Positions 1 through 10,274 of a stretch of 64,000 nt of DNA are shown piece after piece. A program made the translations under genes and the position numbers. How positions within the stretch are numbered: position 1 is the stretch's first letter; each line of letters begins with the position of its first letter. The notes under the pieces were generated by a model. That model was not told the origin of the DNA, ran no database searches, and worked only from the letters and a program-made list of their open reading frames with translations. The stretch is from Narthecium ossifragum (taxonomy: Eukaryota > Streptophyta > Magnoliopsida > Dioscoreales > Nartheciaceae). The DNA lies in the NCBI GenBank assembly GCA_963920575.1, contig OY986972.1, forward strand, positions 16,038,502 through 16,102,501. The letters run 5' to 3'.

Positions 1-1054
1 TGGTTTTAGCATTAAGGTAATGGTTCTAGCACTCGTATAATCATAATCTAGGGTTTAGAATCCAATCCTAAGATCTAACATGGTTCTAGCATGAAAGCAT
101 CTTGGACAAGTCCTAATCCTAGCCTCTAACATGCAATGCTCAAAACCAGCGATCGTAATCTCAGCGTAACTTTCACATCCGAACTCGAAATAAGATGATT
201 CAAGATTCGGTGGAAAGCTAAGGAAGAGATCTACGACTTTTGTGTTTTGAGTTTTCAAAGAATCCGGCTATATAACCATGGAAAAACCGAGACAAGACAG
301 GCCGAATCTAGGGCACAAAAAACATCCAATTCATTCACCATAATAAATATTACCAATAGATATAAACTCTGAAATCAATCCATTAAACCATCATAAAGTA
401 CATGCTGATCCATAGGAAAAACCTAGATAAACTCTCTATTACATCATAGAATTTCCTATACTAAGGATTTAGCTACTCATCTTGATGAGGCGATCCATCG
501 AAGAAGGTTGATAACGCGCTCCCGCCATGGATCTATCTTCAAGATCTAACCGTATTTTTTATTGAGGAAGAGGAGAAGAGAAAACACCCAGGAGGAGAGG
601 AAAATTCATTTATTGATGGCTGCCAAAAATCCTCAAACATGGTCTATTTACCTTAACTAAACCCTAACTCGGATTAGATCTCAGCCCTTTATTTTTCCCG
701 CAACACCAAAAGGGATCGATCCCCCATGAAAAGCGGATCGATTTTCTTCGTTCGTGAACTCAGGATCTGGGTTATGCCCGACCAAGATCGATCCCCTTGA
801 AAAAAGGGATCGATCCTCTTTCCTTCAATTGGCCCGCTTCTTGCTGGAATAATAAGATCGATCCCCTTTGGATGTCGGATCGATCCCATTTACGCAAGAT
901 TGCTAGAATAGCTTCGTTTTAGCACCAAACTTGACCTAACCTTTGTTGAAGGCTCTTATACCTGAAATGCACCATAGACCATCAAAATAGCATTGCTCGG
1001 AGGCTAACAGGACCTCGTTAAAGGGGCGATTTGTGCACTTTTCACGCGTTATCA
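1..1054 (-). mobile_element. 3' LTR of Athila-like retrotransposon (truncated by window edge)
   Basis: This stretch is a near-identical direct repeat of 9158-10216 and is the downstream LTR of a minus-strand Ty3-type element. It ends at 1054 in TCA, and the purine tract follows at once. It carries six GATCGATC sites (714, 736, 786, 808, 856, 878) in three pairs each exactly 22 bp apart. Compared with the other LTR it lacks four bases (TAGG) in the TATA region near 650, so its TATA box is destroyed. The rest of this LTR lies outside the window. Confidence 0.9.
709..893 (-). repeat. GATCGATC paired palindrome array (Athila LTR, copy 1)
   Basis: Five perfect GATCGATC and one GATCGATT are found at 714/736, 786/808 and 856/878. 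Spacing is 22 bp inside each pair and 50 and 48 bp between pairs. It matches the array at 9876-10047 site for site. Confidence 0.9.
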
Positions 1055-1064
1055 CACCCCCAAA
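1055..1064 (-). promoter_or_regulatory. Polypurine tract of the Athila-like element
   Basis: On the minus strand TTTGGGGGTG directly abuts the LTR start (TGATAACGCG). This is the usual plus-strand priming site of plant Ty3-type elements and fixes the orientation of the element as minus. Confidence 0.85.
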
Positions 1065-2201
1065 CTTGATCTTTGCTAGTCCTCGAGCAAAGCAAGATAA
1101 AAATAAACATAAAGCAGTAAATCTAACTAGCCACTTTTGTAGGTCTCACGATTACACTTAGCATGTGTAACAAGCATTTAAACCCCTGGGTAGCCCCAGT
1201 GGAGGAGTTATAGTCTCCTGAGCGTTTCCGGTGATGATACCCACAAACATCAATACATCCCCTTGACTATGCCATTAGAAATCCATCATGAGACTCACCA
1301 ACTCTAATGCACGAATCAGAAATATTATCCATGAACGTACCCTTCAACTTCTAGTCACATAAAAATATAGCAAAGCAAAACATGCCATAACATACTTCCA
1401 ATACTTCAACATATTTACTCATGATCGAAAATAACTTTACCACTCCAGTGTGTGAATAGAGTTCCACATGCTTCCGAGTATCCATTATATCCACACATTC
1501 AATTATTCAATATCACTATCCTGAGTCAGCATATATTTTCCACTTATCACATAACAATCTCTGTTCTTCTTTTTTTCTACAAGGAACTTCAACCGTTTTA
1601 CGCGAACAACATGCTGGCTAGGCACACTGCCCGGTTACTAAGTATGAAGTCCTTTTCTTTTTTTTTCTTTTTTCTTTTTTTTTTTCTTTTCAGGTAATTC
1701 AACTGTTTTACGTGAACATCACGCTGGTTAGGCACACTACCCGGTTACTAAGTTGAACACCCTACTCTTTCAGACACATACACTTTTTGCGAACAGAAAA
1801 TTGCATGTATTCATGTATCTTCTATGACATGACAAAGAACTGTAAATCTATCCCAGTTTCAGGCTTAGAATCTAAATTCAACTCTTCGACATGTGAAAGT
1901 GAACATGTGCAGTAGAATATGCCAAGCTATCCTTAAATCATGGTAAAAGTGTTAAAGTATAGAAATAATATCAGGCATTGTAAAAATTTACTATCCCTTA
2001 TATAACATACAAGCATCAGAATAATTCATAAAATAAATTTCTAAAATAAGCATTTTTGTCAATAGCCCTCATAATTTCATTCCTTTGGCGCAATTCAAGA
2101 GATGTACAATATGTGGTTATCTTAAAATATTAAACATGAAATTTATAAATGCTACCCCCAACTTAAGTGGGTTTGTCCTCAAGCACGTAAATAGGGTAAG
2201 G
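1065..2201 (-). other. Non-coding 3' internal region of the Athila-like element
   Basis: I see no convincing coding sequence. A roughly 66-bp segment (around 1582-1647) is repeated at about 1691-1757; both copies contain a CGGTTACTAAGT end, and a long T/C tract separates them. The region resumes at 4714-5192 on the far side of the inserted solo LTR. Env-like coding, present in some Athila elements, is not recognisable. Confidence 0.6.
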
Positions 2202-2429
2202 TGTGAGGACCCGTCCCTCTACTCCTGGGTCGACCGGCTGGGTCGGGCGCGTGGCTCGTTTGTTTGTTTCGCGTCGAGCGCGCGATTCGGTGGATCGTAT
2301 TGTTTCTTGGACCGCAAGGGCAATTTGGTAGATTGCGCCTTGTCGGTTTGTTTGACACCCGCGTGTGCACACATAGCCTCTGATTGATATTTGTGTTTGA
2401 TTAGGTCCGTTAGGGGTTTTTGACCTGTT

Positions 2430-2503
2430 CGGATCGATCCAAATGTGTTGGATCGATCCATCCTTGTCTTGGATCGATCCAGCATGGTGTTGGATCGATC
2501 CAG
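2430..2503 (+). repeat. GATCGATC array, cluster 1 of solo LTR B1
   Basis: Four perfect GGATCGATCC units begin (at GATCGATC) at 2432, 2451, 2472 and 2493, with spacings of 19, 21 and 21 bp. Spacers begin CA and end TTG, so adjacent units extend each other's dyads. Confidence 0.9.
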
Positions 2504-3259
2504 ACACTGTAGCAGGTCGGTGGCTTTCCTTTGCCAGGACGGCCGCTGTTGGCCGTCGCTCTCCCCTGTCAGAAGGGGACGACTTTCCCTCCCCTCCTTC
2601 CCCTTTCCCTCGGCTTTCCCCCGGGCTTTCCTTCCTCTTCTTTCCTTCTCTTCTCTTCTCTTCTTCTTCCTTCTTTCTCTTCTTTCCGCGGTGCTCTGCT
2701 TCCTCTGTTTTCTCCCGGCAGCCCTCTTGTTCTTGGCCGTTCTCCCTCCTCCGGCCACCGTTTTGGGCATTCCAAACCTTGTTGGATCCGTGGCGGCGTG
2801 AGGAAGATCCCTGGTGTGCTTTGGAGCTGCGTTCGTGACCAGTTCGCGGGGATCAGCCGAGGAGTGCGTTTCGGGTAGGTGTTCTACGTACATGAGTTGT
2901 TTAGGGGTGTTCTCTAGATCTAGCCGTTGGATCTTGTTGATCTTTGTATTGTTGGCTTCCCCTTGCCTAGTAGAATTTCTGATATAAGTTTTATGATCTT
3001 TGGTTGAGATTTTAGTAGGATTTATGCATGATTAATCTCAGATTTTCCGGTTTCTGCTATTCTTGAAGAACAGTTGACTTGCGGCGAGTTTTTCGGCCAG
3101 TACGTACATGATATTGACTTATGATGGACATAAGAGTTGTAGATCTCTGAGTCATCTTTCCATTCCAGCTTATTTTGTATTTTTTGATTTTTCTACTAAT
3201 TTTGGTGATTTTTCTCGTGACCTGCGACGAGGCTGATCTGAATCTGGTTTGAAGCTGTT

Positions 3260-3330
3260 CGGATTCGATCCAAATGGTTCGGATCGATCCAATATTTTCT
3301 GGATTGATCCAAACATTCCGGATCGATCCC
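3260..3330 (+). repeat. GATCGATC array, cluster 2 of solo LTR B1
   Basis: Perfect sites lie at 3282 and 3321. Decayed sites lie at 3262 (one-base insertion, GATTCGATC) and 3302 (GATTGATC). Spacing is 19-20 bp. Confidence 0.85.
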
Positions 3331-5192
3331 AAAGCTGGCTGGTGGTGTTTTTATGGTCTATTTTTAGTGGTTTTGATTAATATTTTCCCGTTAATCCAAC
3401 CGTTGGATGATTATGGATTTTGGATATGTTGATCCCGGTATGTAGATCTACTGGTGGCTAAGTTGGATCTTGAATCCGACTTCGTTTGGACATCGGATCG
3501 ACGGGATCAATTAGCCTCTAGGTAGAGGTTTTGGTGTTTTGAATATAATATTATATTTCGAAAATATAATATTATATTGGTTACTGTTCATCATCGTTTT
3601 CGGGGTTGATTCCCGTTGCAGGAGTCCACGGTCGATGGTCGCGGTACCGTCGTAATGCCGGGACCCGCTGCGGATCGGCTGGCAGCGGTCGGCAGTACCG
3701 CTGCAAGGATCCGGTTGGCTTATTTGATATTTGTCATACTGTTGCATGCTTTACTTCTTATCTGTGTATGTCATAGCATGCATTGTTGATTTGTGCAATA
3801 TTTGCATTGGTTAGGGCGTGGGTGATCTGTGGGTCGCCGTCCAGAGGCTGGAAGCTCGGACTTAGCCCTACGACCGGGGTTGGGTAGTTTGGACCCGGTT
3901 TGAATTGTAGTGTCCAGTTAAACTTGATGATAGGCTTAGATGACTGGTACACTTGTTGCATGATGATTGTAGAGGTCGTGTCGGCCTCAAGCCAGACGTT
4001 GTGGGTGCAAACCGGTGTCCGGATCATTGTCTCTTGGGGGGAAGAGGTGCCTACCCAGCGGTGTGGTTGCCCGCCTAGCAGTGTTTGGTGCCTGCTAGTG
4101 AGACGATAGTGTGGTTTCCTGCCTCGCTGACGGCAACCCAGTATGTGACCAGTTCGGCTGGAAGACCATGACTGAGGCCTCCCTTCAGGGACACCGGCGA
4201 AGGGTTATGGGACCCTTGCTACACACCCAAGTCTTGCTTGAGGGCGATACTATTGCGTTTCCCTCTTCCTTCTGTGTGTCGTAGTGTAGAACCTTACTGA
4301 GCTTAGTGCTCACACCTACCCGGACTGCGTTTTGCAGGTGCAGGCGTCAGTTCTTCTTCTGTGGCCCCTACCGGACAGTTGGTCGGCGGTGCGGCGGCGC
4401 CTGGTGGACTTTGAGAGGTGACGATCTTTACTGCTTTTTATACCCTATGTTAGATAGTCTCATACGGGAGTAATGTTGTATTTGGATCTCTCCCTCTCCG
4501 ATGATATGTATATTAAATCTTTTTGAGTTCGTAAATCTGCGGTTCGAGGTTTCATTAAATTATTGTCTTTTAATTGGGGGTGCTTTTGGTGAACTGTTAG
4601 GGAGACCAATTGGTTAGAGGGAACCCTCGTCTTTTTTTTTTCGCGGTTTGTTAGGTTTCGGTTCGCGTCGCCCGGCCCGGTTGGGCTTTCGCGGGTCGGG
4701 GCGCGACATAAGGGGTAGAGATAACCTGATGAAGCCTCGAATAAATTAGTGACCATGGGGAGAGGTAAAACCATATGTGGCAATCAGTTTCATCGTGCAG
4801 ACCAAGTATGTTCCGGACGTACATCCTTACTAGATGCGAACCGTAACAGCAGAAGCTTGGAGAATATTAGACTAAACACCCCGTGATCGCACCGAAGAAA
4901 ATAATGGAATAAGCATGCAAAATTAGAGAAAAATTAGGCAGCATCTCTTTTATTTAATTAATCAGCCCAAGAGCAGTACAAACATTCATTACACATTGAC
5001 AGGAATAGTAAACTACCCTATGGTTCCACCTGCAGCAAACAGTGATAAAAATAAACGAAAAACTTACAAAAAGCAAATAAATCAATCATGAGAAAACTAA
5101 AAGAAAGTATACTACTAGAAACTGATGGTTTGGCTCCCATTAAGCGCTGGGTTTAACGTCGCTAGCCCGACGCAGTTAACGATCAATCACCG

Positions 5193-8100
5193 CTAATGCG
5201 GGTCATCCAATGTTATCGTAGGGTCCAATGGCGGAGGATTTTTGATATAAATTTTTAATCTATGATCCTTTACTTTAAAGATTGAGCCGGACTTAATATG
5301 ACGGATTTTAATTGCCATGTGGGGAACAATCTGTTGTACGAGGAATGGGCCGGTCCACCTAGACCTAGGTTTGACCGAATAGAGTCTAGGTCTAGCCTTG
5401 AATAACCAAACTTTATCGCCAACTTTCAAAACTCTCCGATGAATGAATTTAGGTGGCATAATCAAAGACGGTAACGCTAGAGTTGAAGAAATATGAGGTC
5501 CAGGATCAATCGGAATTTTCCTCCAAGAAATCTTACATACTTCCTTGTATAAACCATCATTTCTCGCATCCTCAACAAGATTAAGATTTTTAACATCACA
5601 AATAGGTGAATCATCCTTCACATCCACAACTTTATCTTTCAACTCTGGAAAATCAACATTAAGATCCGGTAAAGCATTTTTAACTACTATCTCATCATCG
5701 TCCAAGACAGCAACAACACATGGACGTTGATAACTTCCACTAGACAAATCACCATCATCATGCACTATGTTATTCATCGCATCATCCACACACAGATCAA
5801 TATCATCATTATTCATTAAAGCATTTATAACAAAACATTCATCATCATATGCATGATGTTTTGACGTATGAAAAATATTCAATTTCAATTCCATATTTCC
5901 AAAAGTAACCGTCATAATACCATCCCTACAATTAATGCAAGCATTAGTTGTAGCTAAGAAAGGTCGGCCAAGAATTATAGGAATAGTTTTGTTAGTTTGC
6001 ACGCTTGGTTCCATATCCAGTACTACGAAGTCTACAGGAAATACACATTGATCAACCCTAACTAAGACATCCTCAAGCATACCCCGTGGGGTTTTGATTG
6101 ACCGATCGGCTAACTGTAGAGTCATAGCGGTGGGTTTTAATTCTCCTATACCGAATTTGGAGTATAATGAATATGGCATGAGATTCACACTAGCTCCCAA
6201 ATCAAGTAACGCTCCTTCTATCAAATGACTTCCTATGATGCAGGATATCGTAGGAGTACCTGGATCTTTAAGCTTAGGAGGAATATCAATACGAAGAATA
6301 GAACTTACTTGTTCGGATAGGAAAATCTTTTTAGAAACATGCGATCGAGATCGACGCTTCTGAGTACATAAATCTCTTAAGAATTTCGCATAAGAAGGAA
6401 CTTGTTTAATCACATCCAAAAGAGGAAGGTTAATATGAACTTTCTTAAACACTTCCATTATTTCATCAAGTTTGGAACTTTTGGAAGGAGTCGAAGTTGA
6501 ATCTACCAGGGCCTCAGGAAAAGGAATTTTCGGAACATAGGTCCTAGGATTCGGCTCAGGTGATGAAGTAGAATCATGAGGATCAGGAATGGAAGTTTTG
6601 GGTAACACCTCATCATTAAATGCATGCAAGTCTCTATCTAATGGAACTTGAGAAGTAGATAGAGTTGCATTGAGAGGTTGAGATTTAAGATCATGATCTA
6701 GACATTCCTCATTCGGTTTCTCAACATTGTTGAAGGTCTTTCCACTTCGCAGAGTAGTGTCGGCTTGGACTTGTTCATGAGAAGACTCAACGGAATGTTG
6801 ACCTCTACGATTAGGAATCGGTTGACTAGGCAATCTACCCTCTTCTCTCCTATGCATAGAATTCGCCAATTGACCCATTTGAGTTTCCATCTTAGCTAAA
6901 GCTTGAGAATGGGAATGAACCAATTGGGTACAAGCTTCAAAAGACTCGAGAGCCTTTACAAGTCTATCATCAATATTTGGACTTCGATTCGATTGTCATG
7001 GAGGAAGACAGGATTGATTTTGATTCGGTTGAGGTTGTGGTGGTCCATACGGTTGATACCCCCAAGACTGAGAAGGTTGAGATTGATACGGCACTTGAGA
7101 GGGATAATTTTGAGGCGGGCGATATGGTGGCTGAAATTTTTGAGGGTAATTTGGATTTTGATTATTCATCGATGATCTAGGATTGAACGAATCAGACTGT
7201 TGACCAGGTGTTCTCCAAGAGAAATTTGGGTGATTCCGTAAACCAGGATTATAGGTATTAGAAAATGGATCATAAGCTCGTTTGGACTGATTATAAATTA
7301 CATTCACATGTTCCTGAACTAATTCTGGATATTGAAGCGCTAAATAACAATCCGTGATATCATGACCAGAATTTGAACATAAGAAACAAATATCTCCTGA
7401 ATGCGGTAGCAATGAAGGATTTGAAGATACAACTTGGTTTGTAGTCTGAGTCAACACTTGGTCAAGCTTCCTACTTAGAATATCTACTTGTTGAGCTAAA
7501 TGAGTAGATTCATTTAATTCCAGGGTACCTCTAGGTCTAGCTTGATTTGATGAATCTCGGGTATTCCTAGAAGATGAAGCATGATGTTGAGAATTCTCCG
7601 CTAATCTCTCAAAAAGCTTCCACGAATCATCAAGAGGATTCGTAATAAACACTCCTCCACAGGCGGCATCAATAGTCATTTGATGTCTCTCCTTAAGACC
7701 ATTATAAAAATTCTCTATGATAGCCCATTGAGGGAATTGATGATGAGGACACTTCCTAAGGAGTTCCCTATATCTATCTCATGCTTCATGAAAAAGTTCA
7801 TCATCGGATTGCTTGAAAGATGAAATTTCTTTCTTAAGATCACTGGTCTTGGTAATTGGAAAGAATTTAGCAAGAAATTGGGTTTGAAGTTGAGGCCAAG
7901 TTGTGATGGATCTGGGCTCTAAAGATGTAAGCCAATATTTAGCTTTGCCCTTGAGAGTAAAGGGAAATAGTTTCAATTTCCAAGCATCGTCAGTAAAATT
8001 ATTGACTTTCACGGTCGAACTAATCAAGATAAATTCTTCTATATGATTGTAAGGATCTCCATGAGACAGACCATGAAAGGCATGAAGAGATTGAAGGAAC

Positions 8101-8372
8101 TAAGGCTTGATTTCATAGTGGGCAGCTCCTATCACTGGGGGTTGAATGCATGAATTTGAAGTAAATGAAGTAGGAATGTAAAAATCTTTCATATTCATGC
8201 GGCCTTGATCTTCGTGATGGGTCGGATTTTCCTCATGATCATGATGATCATCTAAGTTATGGTTCTCCATGGATGAATCAGGTGAAATATTCACAGGTCT
8301 AAGCAATGCAGCATGAGAACTCAAGAATTCTTGCAAAGTAATTTTTAAATCTGAGTCTTCACTAACATTCAT
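5193..8372 (-). pseudogene. Athila-type gag-protease fused to integrase C-terminus; polymerase core missing
   Basis: One continuous frame of 1060 codons runs from the ATG at 8372 and is interrupted by three nonsense codons: TAG at 8100, TGA at 7779 and TGA at 6996. In order it encodes an Athila-type Gag N-terminus (AAHYEIKP), the Gag core (WLTSLEPRS, FLAKFFP), a CCHC knuckle (CFLCSNSGHDITDC), a linker with LRSGKTF, and a retropepsin with the lineage-typical LLDLGASVNLMP and IILGRPFL. It then passes in frame into the end of integrase (VGDKVWLF, SRWTGPF, FKVKDHRLK). Reverse transcriptase, RNase H and the integrase core are absent. The element therefore could not copy itself and, if ever mobile, depended on another element. 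The stops fit CAG to TAG, TGG to TGA and CGA to TGA changes. Confidence 0.9.
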
Positions 8373-8613
8373 CCATATACGACATCACCAGAACAACCAA
8401 GGTTTAGAGATACAAACAGTGCTATCTCGGTGAAGCTTTGACTGATGCTCCTTCTCCGCTTGGAAGGTGCTTCGTCAAAGTCCCTAACGCACGATCAAAA
8501 AGATAGGAAATATTAGCACTGGTACTATTTTTGGTCTTTTATATAATAAACGACAGAAATAAAGATAACTAATTGAAGTAAAACTACACTAGGCAATTAA
8601 CTCAATAAATCGT

Positions 8614-8633
8614 GATCCCCGGCAACGGTGCCA
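8614..8633 (-). promoter_or_regulatory. Primer binding site, tRNA-Asp type
   Basis: On the minus strand TGGCACCGTTGCCGGGGATC lies 6 nt inside the 5' LTR edge. It resembles the tRNA-Asp 3'-end complement used by Athila/Tat-lineage elements, with one or two mismatches. Confidence 0.8.
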
Positions 8634-9800
8634 AAATTCTGACACGCCTTGAAAAGTGTCGTTACCTTAACAAGGACGCCAAAATTACAAATTTATAATC
8701 CGAATCACTAACTAACTACTTAAGGGGTAGATAGCTATGAGTCCGAGTAGGTCCAGAGGGAAAACAGGATTAAGTCTAATTAACGTGCATAGTTCTAAAT
8801 CAAAAGTTAAGGAAGATGAATGATAGTTGGTCTTTGAACTACTTATAACTTGAATCAAACTAAATCGGGGGAATAACAATAGAAGAAAAGGCTAGGAATT
8901 TCTAATCAGTAATCGAGAGCTATCTAGGCACTACTAAGACAAGAGCAATTCCATACGTTCTAGATGGTTTTCTAAGGTTGATAGAAGATCGGCTAGGTCC
9001 ACTATCACTCAACATTGATTCATTAGAAGTCTACGTTAGAATGAAGATCAAATCATTGGATAATTGGTACGAGAATAATCAAAGTGGTTCTAGCACTTTG
9101 AGATCGTCTAATCAAGAAAGATAAAGAACGAATTGTAGGTTATAATCATAGGTCTTAATGGTTCTAGCATTAAGGTAGTGGTTCTAGCACTCCTACAATC
9201 ATAATCTAGGGTTTAGAATCCAATCCTAAGATCTAACATGGTTCTAACATGAAAGCATCTTGGACAAGTCCTAATCCTAGCCTCTAACATGCAATGCTCA
9301 AAACCAGCGATCGTAATCTCAGCGTAACCTTCACATCCGAACTCGAAACAAGATGATTCAAGATTCGGTGGAAAGCTACGGAAGAGATCTACGACTTTTG
9401 TGTTTTGAGTTTTCAAAGAATTCGGCTGTATAACCACGGAAAAACCGAGATAAGACAGGCCAAATCTAGGGCACAAAGAACATCCAATTCATTCACCATA
9501 ATAAATATTACCAATAGATATAAACTCTGAAATCAATCCATTAAACCATCATAAAGTACATACTGATCCATAGGAAAAACCTAGATAAACTCACTATTAC
9601 ATCATAGAATTTCCTAAACTAAGGATTTAGCTACTCATCTTGAAGAGACGATCCATCGAAGAAGGTTGATAACGCGCTCCCGCCATGGATCTATCTTCAA
9701 GATCTAACCCTAATTTTTATTGAGCAAGAGGAGAAGAGAAAACACCCAGGAGGAGAGGAAAATTCGTCTATGGATGGCTGCCAAAAATCCTCAAACATGG

Positions 9801-9812
9801 TCTATTTATAGG
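9801..9812 (-). promoter_or_regulatory. TATA box of the Athila-like 5' LTR
   Basis: CCTATAAATAGA on the minus strand lies 64 bp downstream of the first base of the GATCGATC array. The matching position in the 3' LTR has a 4-bp deletion (TAGG) that removes it. Confidence 0.75.
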
Positions 9813-9870
9813 CCTTAACTAAACCCTAACTCGGATTAGATCTCAACCCTTTATTTTTCCCGCAACACCA

Positions 9871-10053
9871 AAAGGGATCGATCCCCTTTGAAAAGCGGAT
9901 CGATCTTCTTCGTTCGTGAACTCAGGATCTGGGTTATGCTCGACCAAGATCGATCCCCTTGGAAAAAGGGATCAATCCTCTTTGCTTCAATTGGCCCGCT
10001 TCTTGCTGGAATAATAAGATCGATCCCCTTTGGATGTCGGATCGATCTCATTT
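9871..10053 (-). repeat. GATCGATC paired palindrome array (Athila LTR, copy 2)
   Basis: Sites lie at 9876/9898, 9948/9970 and 10018/10040. Each pair is exactly 22 bp apart, with 50 and 48 bp between pairs. The site at 9970 has decayed to GATCAATC at its central CpG. In the first pair the 14-nt spacer runs CCCTTT ... AAAAGCG and is nearly self-complementary, giving an extended inverted repeat. Confidence 0.92.
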
Positions 10054-10274
10054 ACACAGGATTGCCAGAATAGCTTCGTTTTAGCACCAAACTTGACCTA
10101 ACCTTTGTTGAAGGCTCTTATTCTTGAAATGCACCATAAACCATCAAAATAGCATTGCTCGGAGGCTAACAGGACCTCGTTAAAGGGGTGATTTGTGCAC
10201 TTTTTACGCGTTGTCAAATATGAGCGCGTTTTTTCATTGCCACTAATGTTTAAGTACTGACTTGATACAATTGT

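Larger units (their letters stand above)
2202..4708 (+). mobile_element. Solo LTR, family B copy 1 (2507 bp)
   Basis: It starts TGTGAGGACC and ends GGGGCGCGACA, and is flanked by the perfect 5-bp target duplication TAAGG at 2197-2201 and 4709-4713. No internal retroelement sequence is present, so it is a solo LTR formed by LTR-LTR recombination. It is nested in the 3' non-coding part of the Athila-like element and is therefore younger than that insertion. Related copies in the window are 13399-15696 and 22487-24793. It holds two clusters of GATCGATC palindromes, at about 230 and 1060 bp from its start. Confidence 0.93.
8640..10216 (-). mobile_element. 5' LTR of Athila-like retrotransposon (1577 bp)
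   Basis: On the plus strand it runs from TGACACGCC to GCGTTGTCA. It borders the PBS on one side and the MULE-derived sequence on the other. Compared with 1-1054 it differs by scattered substitutions and small indels, consistent with a fairly recent insertion. On the minus strand a GATCGATC array is followed by a TATA box near 9806. The promoter-proximal stretch (AAATAAAGGGT, AGATCTAATCCGAGTT, CTATAAATA) is also found in the LTR at 60636-62272. Confidence 0.92.

Noticed and set aside
2219..2893. Long frames over the GATCGATCC arrays reading as repeats of DRSNT, IDPS and GSIR
   Set aside because: These are translations of the DNA palindromes in every frame on both strands. They lie in solo LTRs and show no protein constraint.
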